From Camellia lanceoleosa (lineage: Eukaryota; Streptophyta; Magnoliopsida; Ericales; Theaceae): a stretch of 64,000 nt of DNA. Each line of letters begins with the position of its first letter. Within the stretch, counting starts at the first letter, position 1. Where the stretch lies: assembly GCA_025200525.1 (NCBI GenBank), contig CM045770.1:85398084-85462083 (forward strand), written 5' to 3'. The notes under the pieces are model-generated. The model ran no database searches, was not told the origin of the DNA, and saw only the letters and a list, made by a program, of their open reading frames with translations. Both the position numbers and the translations under genes were made by a program. Shown in pieces: positions 11,506 through 22,298 of the stretch.

Positions 11506-12884
11506 ATATGTTCCATCACTGGTGGTAAGGCTACCCCGATACGTCATTGGGTTGATTTTCTCGAGGACTTCATATGGCCCAACATATCTCGGTGCCAATT
11601 TGCCTTTCACTCCAAACTGCGTTTGGCCTTTCACTGGAGTTACTTTGATAAACACGTGATCCCCGACATCATATTATCTATCTCTTCTTCGGACATCCGC
11701 ATAACTCTTTTGGCAACTTTGTGCAGTTTTCAATCTCCGTTGAATTAGTTTCACTTTCTCTATCATTTCTTACACAAGTTCTGGTCCCAATAACGGTCTA
11801 TCACCCACTTTGGCCCAACAAACTGGAGAATGACATTTCCTGCCGTACAAAGCTTCGTAATGAGCCATTCCAATGCTTGAGTGATAATTGTTGTTGTAAA
11901 CAAATTCAGCCAAATGAAGATAAGTCTCGCAATTTCCTTGGAAGTCCAACACACACATTCGCAACATATCTTCTAAGGTTTGATTGGTTCGTTCAGTTTG
12001 GCTGTCTGTTTGTGGGTGATAAGCACTGCTTAGCTTCAGTTCGGTCTACAAAGCTTGTTGTAAACTTTGCCAAAACCTTGACGTCAACTTCAAATCCCTA
12101 TCAGATACAATGGCTACTAGCACCCTATGCAACCTCACAATCTCATTCATATAAATATTAGCCAACTTGTCCGCGTTATAAATAGTTTTAACAGGTAAGA
12201 AATGTGTGGATTTAGTCAAACGATCAACGATTATCTAGATAGAATCTATACCTCGAGTAGAGTGAGGCAATCCAACAATGAAATTCATCGTAATGTGCTC
12301 CCATTTCCATTCCGGTATTGGAAGTGGCTGAAGCAATCCAACAGGTCGTTGATGTTCAGCTTTAACTTGTTGGCAATGTAAACATCTTGCTATACTTTTC
12401 TTCATTCCAGGCCACCAGAAATTCTGTTTCAAGTCTTGATACATCTTTGTATTCACCGGATGCATAGCAAATTTAGAGTTGTGGGCTTCAGTCATAACAA
12501 GTTTTTTCAATTCAGAATGGTCCGGTGCACAAAGTCTACCATGAAATTTCAATACATTGTTCTCCAACACAAATCCTAGCATTGGACTTGAGTCAATCTC
12601 GCTAGTAATTTTCGTCAGAGACTCATCTTCAAGTTGCTTCTCTCTAATTTCTTCAATGATGGTAGGTTGAGTGGAAATGGCAGCTAGGATTCCACCCTAT
12701 TCACGTAACACAATTTTAATCTCATTTTTCTCTAGGTCACCTAATAATTCTCCTTGGCTTGTGAGCAAACATGACAAATTTTCAATAGATTTTCGACTCA
12801 AGGCATCCGCCACTGTATTGGCTTTTCCCAGATGGAACAAAATCTGCAAGTCATAATCCTTGATCAATTCAAGCCATCGTCTCT

Positions 12885-12889
12885 GTTTC
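12885..12889. other. Target-site duplication of element T, left
   Basis: GTTTC here pairs with GTCTC at 52025-52029. Joining 12889 to 52030 recreates the site seen intact in the neighbour copy near 58890-58905 (CATCGTCTCTATCTCATG), apart from single-base changes. Confidence 0.8.
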
Positions 12890-15800
12890 TGTGGCTCAGC
12901 TTTTTCGCGCCCTCTCTCGGAAGCTCGAAAAGAAAGCCCTATAGTTCGGACTCCCGTGGTTCTGAATCTAATCTCACAAGTGCAATGTGAAACTGATAAA
13001 CACCAAAGAGTTCAAATCTGGCAAATCATTTTGGAAAATTGATTTTGAATTAAAAATGCCAAAATTGGACTACTTTGCCAGATACAGAGTTGCTACCTAA
13101 ATATTTTATTTTGGAGAAATTTAGGAAACCCATGACTCGTGCTAAAGACCATGTGTTCGTCATTACCAAAGTTGCCTTGGCTCGGGAACTTAGGTGCGAG
13201 GGGGGAAGGTCATGAATTGAGCACCCCCGCTAGCCAATCAAAGATCGACCTCTATTAATCATGATATGATTTTTTATAAAAATCATGTGCTCTTGTTCTG
13301 GTTATTAAACTAGCATTACTACTTGATGCGCACAAGCAAGTATATACTAGTTTGCTCAATTTGGAACAATTCAACTCATGTTTGTTTGTGAAATTAGTTT
13401 GACTTTGCCACCTCAAGTGGGTTTAAAGTTTGCGGATTTGCCATCAAACATAGTGGGCTTAAAACATGGTTTGCAACTCAACAAAGTGGGCTTAAAACAT
13501 ACATTCGTTGAATCGTTCCAATTCAAACAACAAGCCTTCATCCACAGACATTCAAGCAGCTTAGCATTTAAGCACATAACCTCATGGTAAGCATGCTAGA
13601 CATGGCAACATTCACATTCATGCGCGTATGATAAAGTATAAAAACTCACATAGTACTCCAAGCCATGAAAATATGAGGTAGAAAACTATGCTTGATTCCT
13701 AACTATACAAGATGTCTAATGTAATACATGCAATATGCAATTAATAGGCTCGGCTACTAATATGACATATGGATTGATTTGAACAACATGCGATTAAACA
13801 TGTATTCAAATAAGATATTGAAATTGCAATGCAGTTTAAATGATGCGCAGCCTCGGTGCATGCAATACGAATGAATGGATGCAAGCATAAGGTATGCTAA
13901 TTTGAACATGATGCTCCTAAACTAACCATCGAAAGCGGTTAAATAAAAAGGAGAAAGACGTGGGGTTGGAAAACATACACACACGCACGCACACTTATTA
14001 CAATATTACGCCCTCAAGAAGGAGGGTCTGAATGAATAAAGCTAACTAGCTAGCTAAACTAAGCTAATTAAGCTAATTATTACAACACGTCGAATGAATA
14101 ACGAGCTTACTCTAAGCTAGTTAATTAAGAAAATTAAATAATTAACTATCTAAGCTAATTAAATATTACAAAGCAAACTAATTAGCTAAATACTTAACTA
14201 ATTAATTACAATATGAATTAATTAATTACTCTACTTAAATAGTTACAACATTAATTATTTAGCTACAACTAACAAACTAATCAATTTAAACAAATGGTCC
14301 CGAGAGGTGAGGGATGCCCAATGCATGCTCGGTTTCCACCTGAAGAACTCCTGTTGTTTTGCTTCCAATTGCCTCTGTTACACACCCTATGCACTGGTTT
14401 TCCTTCTCCAAATCAACTTTGCTCTGCTTGACAAGCTTTCTGCCAAATTTTCATTGGTGGTTGGTGGGCCAGAAGTGGTGGCTACCGCCACCGGCTAGAG
14501 TGCCGTCATCAGTGGTGGCTTGTCAATAGCGATGGCAGCCGGCCACTAGTGATGTTTTTTTTGTTGTTGTTACAACAGAGAGCAAATAGGGCAAAGAAGA
14601 GGCATTCTCACAGGTTGTTTGTACTATGTATCACCCCTTATCATCAACACAAGCTCAAAGGAATGATACATTTGGCCCTCAAACCATCAATCAAGCAATT
14701 TCCATGCATGATGGCTAAGGGACCAAATTGTACAAGTTTAATGAGTACAAAACAAGACTCAAGTGCCATCACCCTATCATGCATGATCAAGGGCAATGGA
14801 GACCTAGGAAAGTGGCATATTTCATCACTTTTGAGTATCAAATGTCCCATTTTCCTTGTGTTCAAATTAACGTCCAATTTGAACACATGTAATGCAACAT
14901 AAAGAATGCTTATCTTGCCACTTTTACTTGCCAATTTTGTTTACACATTTTAGTTATCGAATCATCTTTTAATCAATTTATCCTTTGGTGAGTGTCTTCT
15001 AAGACGAAAGAAGTGTCAACCAAGGGATAATGTAAGGCAAGAGAGAGATCATGCCGTTGATAACAAGCCCTCAAAGAAGATTAAACCATTAGGCATGACC
15101 TCAATCTCAAGCTTAAAGGATCCCAAGCTTGAAACAACCCTCAAAAGCAAATGAAAGATTAAAGCAAAGAAGGAGGTTGCAGAATTTAAGGTGCTAAAAT
15201 GGAGTGAAGAACAACACTGAAAGATGCCATCAACTCAAACAAGAGGTGTCTAAGACCCTAAAACACCAACTTGTGAGGACTATTACACTACAACCATGCA
15301 AAATAAGACTCAAATAAACTAACCAGCCCAAAACAAAGCTAAAGCAGTCTATTTTAGAGGCAAAAACATGCTGGACTTGAGCTAAGTTAAGCTAGAACAA
15401 CATGCTAACATGTGAAGCTAACTAGGCATGCAAACAAGACACAAGAAGGGAAGGCTAACCCCTCCAAATTTGGACTTTAAAATGACTTTTTTGCCGCTGA
15501 AAAACCTCTGAAATTTAGTGGTTGAAAGGGCAAAAAAATTTGGTTTGAAAGTGATGAATAAAGGCACAAAAACTTTACACACAAAGAAGTAAGAAGAGTG
15601 AACTACCCCCTAACTGAAAATGGCCTCAAACCACCACCTTTAGGCCACAAAAATAGAGTTTTTTACAGTTCAAAATCAGGCCAAAAACAGTTGAAAGAGA
15701 TGGAAAAACAAGCAGGCAAAACAAGTGTAAAAAGGGAGTGCTATACCTCTTGAAGCAAGCAACAATTCTAAGCACAAAGTCAAGTCAAAAACACCTTCTA

Positions 15801-16373
15801 AAGCTCCAAGAAGACTTCTAAGGACCTCAGCTCAAAGGTTGTCAGGTTTGATTAAGGATTGATAGGCAAATTTGAAGTGTATCTACACTTGTATGCACAA
15901 AAGTTCAAGAGAAAGAGAGAAATGTAGCGAGAGAAAGAGAATTTTGTTCCAAAATTTCTAACCCTCTTCAATGGGGGAGAAGGTCCCATATATATAGAAA
16001 AACAAGCTTTTGGCTGAGTTATATCAGTCCATACACGTGTATGGTGATCAAGCTGATTGTGCCAACAACTGGAACAGCTGTCAAGAAAATATCTGCAAAA
16101 AAAGTCACCAATGGCCAGCAGGCCACTAATGTGGTCGGCCGTCCACTAGTGATGGCCGGCAGCCTCAATTGGTGGCTGATAACCACCAAGGGTTGTAGGC
16201 TAGAAGATGTTGGTCCAAAACAGGGCACCAAATGGATAGGGGTTTGAAGGCTCAAAGACACGGCATTCTGTTGAGGACTTTAGGCACCATAATGAGCACA
16301 AATAATCACAATCATCGTGTGCACCAACGAGGACATCCAAGTCTTGAATACGGTCAAAAATGGGGTGTCTATA
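12890..16373 (-). repeat. 3' LTR of element T
   Basis: On the minus strand it begins TATAGACACCCC (TG changed to TA) after the polypurine tract and ends GAGCCACA at 12890. A TATA-like CTATATATATGGG lies at about 15986-15998. The GGCCGGC-rich block at about 16105-16200 lies upstream of it. A second such block is at about 14460-14545. A CTAATTAA-rich low-complexity stretch covers about 14040-14280. Compared with the 5' LTR it has an extra 240 bp (about 14655-14900), which explains the length difference. Confidence 0.88.
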
Positions 16374-16387
16374 GTTGCCCTTCTTTG
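16374..16387 (-). other. Polypurine tract of element T
   Basis: The minus strand reads TCAAAGAAGGGCAAC immediately before the 3' LTR, matching the tract of element A with one change. Confidence 0.8.
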
Positions 16388-16799
16388 ATAGAACTCGGAA
16401 GTCATGGAATGGCATGAGTGAATGTCAAAACCCAGAGACGACCCATTTTTGACCGTATTCAAGACTTGGACAAACAAACAAGTCAAAAACAAATGGTTGC
16501 ACCCACAGGCTGCCTACGTATCCCTTTGCAAGGAATCAAACCAGCGTAGTTCTGGGGCAAGATACAAGCGAGAAGCATGATGTAGGAACATAACTTATGA
16601 TCATGCAATGAGGCTGTAATGAAACATTTAAATACAAATGCAATGCGATGAAAATGCCACATTCAAACAAACCGAAACAAGGTACAGCAATCTCAAACAT
16701 GAAAAGAAGTAAGCAAATAAACACGCCATGCGTGGGAATCACGAGCCAGACTACACTTCCTGCAGAAAGGACATAAGAAAATTACGCAAGCTTAACTAT

Positions 16800-17165
16800 G
16801 CGACGCACAGGAAAAGTGAAGAGTGACAGTTGGGCACACCCGAGGTTTCAACCGAGATCCTAACGTGTTGCACATGGAAGAAGGAAGAGTACGGTGTGAT
16901 CACCGGGACGCACCCAAATGTTTTTAACCGAAGAGGGGTGGTGTGAACACCGGGACGCACCCAAATGTTTTTAACCAAAGGGTTAGTGTGAACACTGGGC
17001 ACACCCGAGTGTTTTTAACCGAAGGGTGGTGTGAACACCGGGCGTACCTGAGTGTTTTTAACAGAAGGGTGGTGTGAACACTGGGACACACCTGAATATT
17101 TTTAACCAAAGGGATCCTAACGCATCTCACGCGGGAGGAGGAAGAGGTGGAAGGATGCGATTTCA
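16800..17165 (-). repeat. Short tandem array in the element T tail (about 44-bp units)
   Basis: GTGTGAACACCGGG...GTTTTTAACC units recur near 16937, 16983, 17027 and 17071, a period of about 44 bp. They are the reverse complement of part of the 80-bp unit of element A. The missing half of that unit (CTAACGCATCTCACG) occurs once at about 17115-17130 and once at about 16858. The array sits 400-800 bp before the polypurine tract. From 16388 to 16800 I see only tail sequence. Confidence 0.8.
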
Positions 17166-17392
17166 AAGGGCACAAATGATTTGACCTGGAACTCTTCTAA
17201 AAGAACCGTTTATACAATATCGTGCATGTATAGGAAAGAGACTTAACAAATGTGATACAGTATGAATGCATGTTCTATGCGAGACAAACAACTGAGATAC
17301 AATGTTAATAGCATGTTAACAAAAGCATAAACATATTCTATGCATGATTGATAAAACGAGAGCATATTCTATGCGTAAAAGCGGGTGCACGT

Positions 17393-20300
17393 TGTAGACG
17401 TCCTCGAACGTCTCGGGAGGGAATCCCGTTTTGTTCATTGGGCTCACTACAGTTCAGGACTCGATGTCACGGTCTTGTATCTAATCTCGCAGAGTGCAAT
17501 GCAAGACCGATGAATCATCAAAGAGTCCAGATCCGGCAAATCGTTTTGAAAACAGATTTTTAGAAAGAAATGCCAAACATGGACTGCTTTTCCAGATACA
17601 GAGTCGCTACCTAAATATTTATTTTGGGGGATTTAGGAAACCTTGACTCGTGCCTAAGGCCACGTGTCCGTTATCACCAAAGTTGCCTCGGCTCGGGAAC
17701 TTGGGTACGATTGGGGAAGATCAGCTATGAGCACCCCCGCTCGCCCGATCAAAGATCGGCCTCTACTAAGCATGATATCTTGTTTTTGAAAACACATGTG
17801 CTCTTATTCCGGTTATTTAACCTAGAATTACTATGTGATGCGCACAGCATACAAGTATAGACTGGATCGCCTGAGTTGGAACAAAATATTTCATATTTGT
17901 TTTTTAAAGCGGTTTGCTACTCGCAAGTAGGCTAAAATGTGGATTTTGCCACCCTCAAGTGGGCTTAGAAAACATGGTGATTTGCCACTATCTAGTGGGC
18001 TTAAAACTCGTAATCAATGAATTGTTCCAATTCAGATAACCCAACCTTCACCCACAAGCATTGAGGCAGTTATATCACATAAGCAAATAGCTTCATGGTA
18101 AGCATGCTATCATGGCAGTCACTTACACGCATGCAAGGATGTTAAAGCATAAACACTCACTGAGTACTCCAAGCCAAAACAGAAACTAGTTAGTAATCAA
18201 TGCATGATCCTAGTTCATGTTAAGATGGCTAATGCAACACATGCAAAATGTAACTAAGATAGGCTCGGCTATTCTAAACATGGCATATGAAATGCAACAG
18301 ATAACATGTATTCAACTCGGAATTGAAATACAATGCAGTTAGTCTGATGCGCCGAGCCCGGTGCATGTAAGACATATGAATGATGCAAACATGCATAGCA
18401 TAAGAATGCTAATTGAAATATGCCCTAATACTAACCATCATGAGCGGTTAAATAAAAGGGAGAAAGACGTGGGGTTGGAAGACATGCATCACACACATGC
18501 ACACTTATTACAACATTGCCCTCTCTCGGAGGGTCCGAAAGAATAATACAAATTAACTAACTAACAAGCTAATTAATTATTACACAACACTTAACTAATT
18601 AAATGAATTAATTAAGCTAAGAATGCAGTAAAGAGGCCTTGGGATGAATGCATGCATGTTCGGTTTCGCTCGGAAATCCATTGCCATACTCATGCTGCCT
18701 CTGTTTACACTGCTTTGCACTTTTGAAAACTGCACAAGTCTGCAGGATGTTTCTGAACCACCTTCTGAGCACTGTGGAAGGTCACCGGCCAAAAGGCAAG
18801 GCCACTGGCCATGGGAAACTGGTCATCGACCATGTGTGAGGCTCTCGGCCAACAATGCACAGCCGGCTGGCACTGAAGATGGCCGACCGACCATTTCTTC
18901 CTGCAGAATCCAGTTTTGCTGTAGCAGAGGGAAAACAGAGCATGGAAATGCATTTTCAAAGCAATGTTTGCACAACCACCCTCCTTATCATGTTTAAGAC
19001 TCAAAGGAGTATGGTTTTCGACCCTCGGACCATCAATCACGCATTTCAATGCATGATGGCCAAAGAAGCCAAGTGTGCAACTCAATATGGAATGAAATGC
19101 ACAAAACACATAAAGGGCCCGAACCTCTATCATGATTGATCAAGAGGCAAGAGATGCACACACAATGTAATGCAACCTAGGCAAGCAAGCAAGCATGCAA
19201 ATAACTCAAGTGTGCAACAAATCTAATGCAACATGAGCATGTTAATATGCAATATGCAATAGGCATACAACCTAAACATGTGGACATGTATAGCATGCAA
19301 CAACATGCAAAATGAAACAAGCATGCAACAACATGGTGAGATGGACTTACACTAACATGGGTAGCTCTCAAGCATGCCAAAATCAGTGGCCAAACACAAT
19401 TAAAATTAGGCAAGAACATTCATGCAAACTTGCCCAATGCAAGGGACCAAACCTAAGGCATCAAATGCCACTCTACCAAAGCATGGCAAGGGATGACATA
19501 TGGCATACAATGACACAAATTCCAGCTCTGAAATAGCATACAAGATGGTCCCGAAACATGCAAATACTTCAAGTTAGGCATGCAAGAGTGCTCAAAACTC
19601 AAAGCTAGGCATGACTATTACACTACAAGCATACATGCAAGCACCAATCGACCAAGAGGCCTAAAAACAGAGCTAAGGCAGCCCAAAACAAGGACAAAAT
19701 CAGTTTAAGGCATGGCCAAAATATGCTAGAATGGAGGGCCAAAATAACATGTAAGCTCGTAAGTATGGTTTACACTACAAGCATATGGAGCATATGAGGG
19801 ACCACCAAACCAGCCAAAAAAAGATTCATGGCATGCCAAAATATGACCAAATACCCACTGAAATGTGTCCAATACATGCAAGAATGAGGTGCTACTTTGA
19901 TAGGCTATAAAGAGGGTTGTTCCACACATGCAAGAGGGACATCCAATATGACAAAACCAGCTCTTGACAGAGCTCATGCAGGTCCTAAAACTCACTGAAA
20001 AAGGCTTGAACCAAGCTTAGGAAGCATACAAGTAAGGGCTCCTTTGTAAGGCCAAAAATGCCAACAAACAAGACAACAAGGAGAAGGGATGGCCCTCTCA
20101 TTCTTAGGACCTCAAAACACCATCCCCACCATTGAAATCCCTCTGGATTTCAGTGGTGAGAGGGCCAATACAAGGTGGTCCCGAAGCTCACAAAAAAGGC
20201 ACAAAAAAAAGAGGCCAAACAAGGCCTAAGAGGGGGTAAACAACTCCAAACACAAAAGTGATCTTAAACAAACTTCAAAAGGAGCTCAAAATAAGACTTT

Positions 20301-21412
20301 TTTTCAGTTTATGCCAAAGCCCAAATATGCTTGCAAGTATGGCTAAAAGATGGAGCAAAATAAAGCTTAAAAGAGGGAATAGTGTGTTACCCTTGTAGCT
20401 TCAGCAAAACCAGCGGCTTTGAGACCAAAAAACCAGACCTTCAACCTCTGAAAATGGCCTCCAAGATCCTTAGGTTGATGATGGAGGTGTTAGGCTAAGA
20501 GTTGGTGTGCAAAGGGGCCAAGAACTTCACTCTTTCTAAGCCTAAGTGTAGAGACAAAGAGAGATATATGTGTATGCCTTAGCAAAATTTTTGGAACCCT
20601 TCTAAAGGAGAGGGAGGGCCTCTCTTATAGAGGAACAAAGGTCCAAGCTTCTTCAAGAAGCTTGTGCAAAGGTCCAAGCTTCTTGAGGAAGCTAGAGCAA
20701 AAAGGGTCAAGCTTCTCCTAGAAGCTTAGAGCAAAGGGCCAAGCTTCTCTTGGAAGCTTAGAAGGGTTCAAGCTTCTCTTAGAAGCTTAGAGCAAAGGGT
20801 TAAGCTTCTCTAAGAAGCTAAAAAGGTCAAGCTTCTTGGAGAAGCTAAAAAGGTTCAAACTTCTTGGAGAAGCTAAAAAAAAGGTTCAAGCTTCTTGGAG
20901 AAGCTAAAAAAAGGGTTCAAAAGGTTCAAGCTTCCTCAAGAAGCTAAAACAATGGTTCAAAAGGTTCAAGCTTCCTCTAGAAGCTAAAATAAGGGTTCAA
21001 AAGGTTCAAGCTTTCTCTGGAAGCTAAAATAAGGGTTCAAAAGGTTCAAACCCTCTCAAGAAAAGGTCTCGGCCAGAAAAAGTGGCCGATCGACCAAAAA
21101 AATGGCCGGCCAACCAAAAACATTGCCGACCGGCCAATACCTTTGGTCGGTAGCAAGAAAACAGGGCCAGTGGCCTCAAGAAATGGCCGGTGAGGTGTGG
21201 GGGTAGCCAACAAGCCATTCTCTACCCTCAGAGACAAAAACCCAAGTGCTTGGTCCACAACCAAGCACAAAATAGACAAGTCGAGAGGTCTTGAGGCGAG
21301 GCGCACGGCCGAAACCTCCGAGAACTCAAGACGAACACAAACATGGATAATCATCGAGTGTTCAAACGATGACGTCCAAGTCTTGAGGACGGTCAAAAAT
21401 AGGGTGTCTACA
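17393..21412 (-). mobile_element. Solo LTR of a third Tat-type element
   Basis: This 4,020-bp sequence begins TGTAGACACC and ends CGTCTACA on the minus strand. It is flanked by a perfect duplication CACGT (17388-17392 and 21413-21417). No primer site or polypurine tract adjoins it, so it is a solo LTR left by LTR-LTR recombination. It aligns over parts with the LTRs of element T, for example 17430-17770 with 12920-13260, but is clearly a diverged subfamily. The sequences outside the duplication on both sides share an ATTCTATGC-rich motif, consistent with one interrupted tail region of element T. Confidence 0.85.
20632..21060. repeat. Array of AAGCTTCT...AGAAGCTT palindromes in the solo LTR
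   Basis: Twelve to thirteen imperfect units, each TCAAGCTTCTnnnAGAAGCT with a short A/G spacer, are spaced about 27-41 bp apart. Each is a near-palindrome with a HindIII-like core. The array lies between the GGCCGGCC block (about 21060-21190) and a TATA-like TCTATAAGAG (about 20616-20626, minus strand). Confidence 0.8.
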
Positions 21413-21825
21413 CACGTTCCATCCATGATTCAAGATGAATGCAAAATGATCATGCAATGTTCGTGTGATGCACATCTTTCAACAACATATATGAAATGCA
21501 TATTCTATGCCACAAAATAAAATGGATGTTCTATGCAACAATGAAAAAGAAATGCACATTCTATGCAAGATAACAAAGCATGATTTGACGAAACAAACTC
21601 AAAAGCAACTTCTGATTCACCTCTCGGACGAATTGCAATGTATTTAAGGGATACACCTCATCCACGTTGACAAGTGACGAACGTCGCGTACCGAAAACAC
21701 AGTTTCAAGCTTCCGCAGAGACATTCTGAACCAAACAATGAACAAACCCTTAAATTCTTGAAGAACAAAGACACCAAGCAGCATTAAGACTCCAAGGGAA
21801 GCCTCATAACTCTTACTGGCCCACT

Positions 21826-21905
21826 AGAGAGGGCCACCGGCCACCTACCGGCCACCAGTGCTCATTGCCTGCTACCAATGTGGCCTGCCAGCCACCCGTG
21901 GCAGA
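21826..21905. promoter_or_regulatory. GGCCACCGGCCAC block upstream of the antisense PMD gene (element T)
   Basis: CCACCGGCCACCTACCGGCC and related repeats lie about 395-475 bp before the PMD start codon. A TTTAAGTATAGGG box (about 21938-21950) follows on the coding strand. The arrangement matches that of the element A copy. Regulatory function is inferred. Confidence 0.35.
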
Positions 21906-22298
21906 TTCGGGGCAAATTGGTCAATTTGCCTCAGGTCTTTAAGTATAGGGCATGGGGTTTCATTTCCTTATTACCACATGCCCTAAATTACTTCTCCTCT
22001 CTCTCTTGGTGCTCCTTCTCTCCTGATCCGTGTTTTCCACGTGTTTTCCAACACCTCACACGAAGTTTATTCGCTAAACCCTCTTTTGTTTACTCCGTTT
22101 TGAACCGATTGAAATTTGATTTCGGTGCTTTTTCTTGGAGTTTCACCTTTTGAGGCTTATTCCCCTTGAGTTTCTCTTGGGTTTTGCACCTTTTCTTGGG
22201 CTTTGACTTTTTCCTCCACTTTCTCTCTCTTAGGGTTGACTTTTTCTAAGTTTGCCCTTTTTCTTCCATTTTCGACCACTTTTTCATCTTCTTTCCAG

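Larger units (their letters stand above)
9767..12889 (-). pseudogene. Framework chromovirus, 3' half: end of RNase H, integrase and chromodomain region
   Basis: Integrase reads from about 12660 down to 11770. It has the zinc-binding His/Cys set (EAHNSKFAMHP, CLHCQQVK), then EHITMNFIVGLP, where the first catalytic Asp is Asn, then IVSDRD. The catalytic-Glu region [18 protein letters not shown] is readable across a frame change. The GPY/F-like part (11680-11514) and chromodomain part (10102-9781) are separated by a hAT insertion. The coding sequence continues, before element T inserted, at 52025-54467. Frameshifts and stops make it non-functional. The full-length equivalent order is seen at 57189-60280. 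Confidence 0.85.

Noticed and set aside
17393..21412. This LTR as the 3' LTR of element T
   Set aside because: It has its own perfect CACGT duplication, no adjoining polypurine tract, and the true 3' LTR with tract is at 12890-16387.
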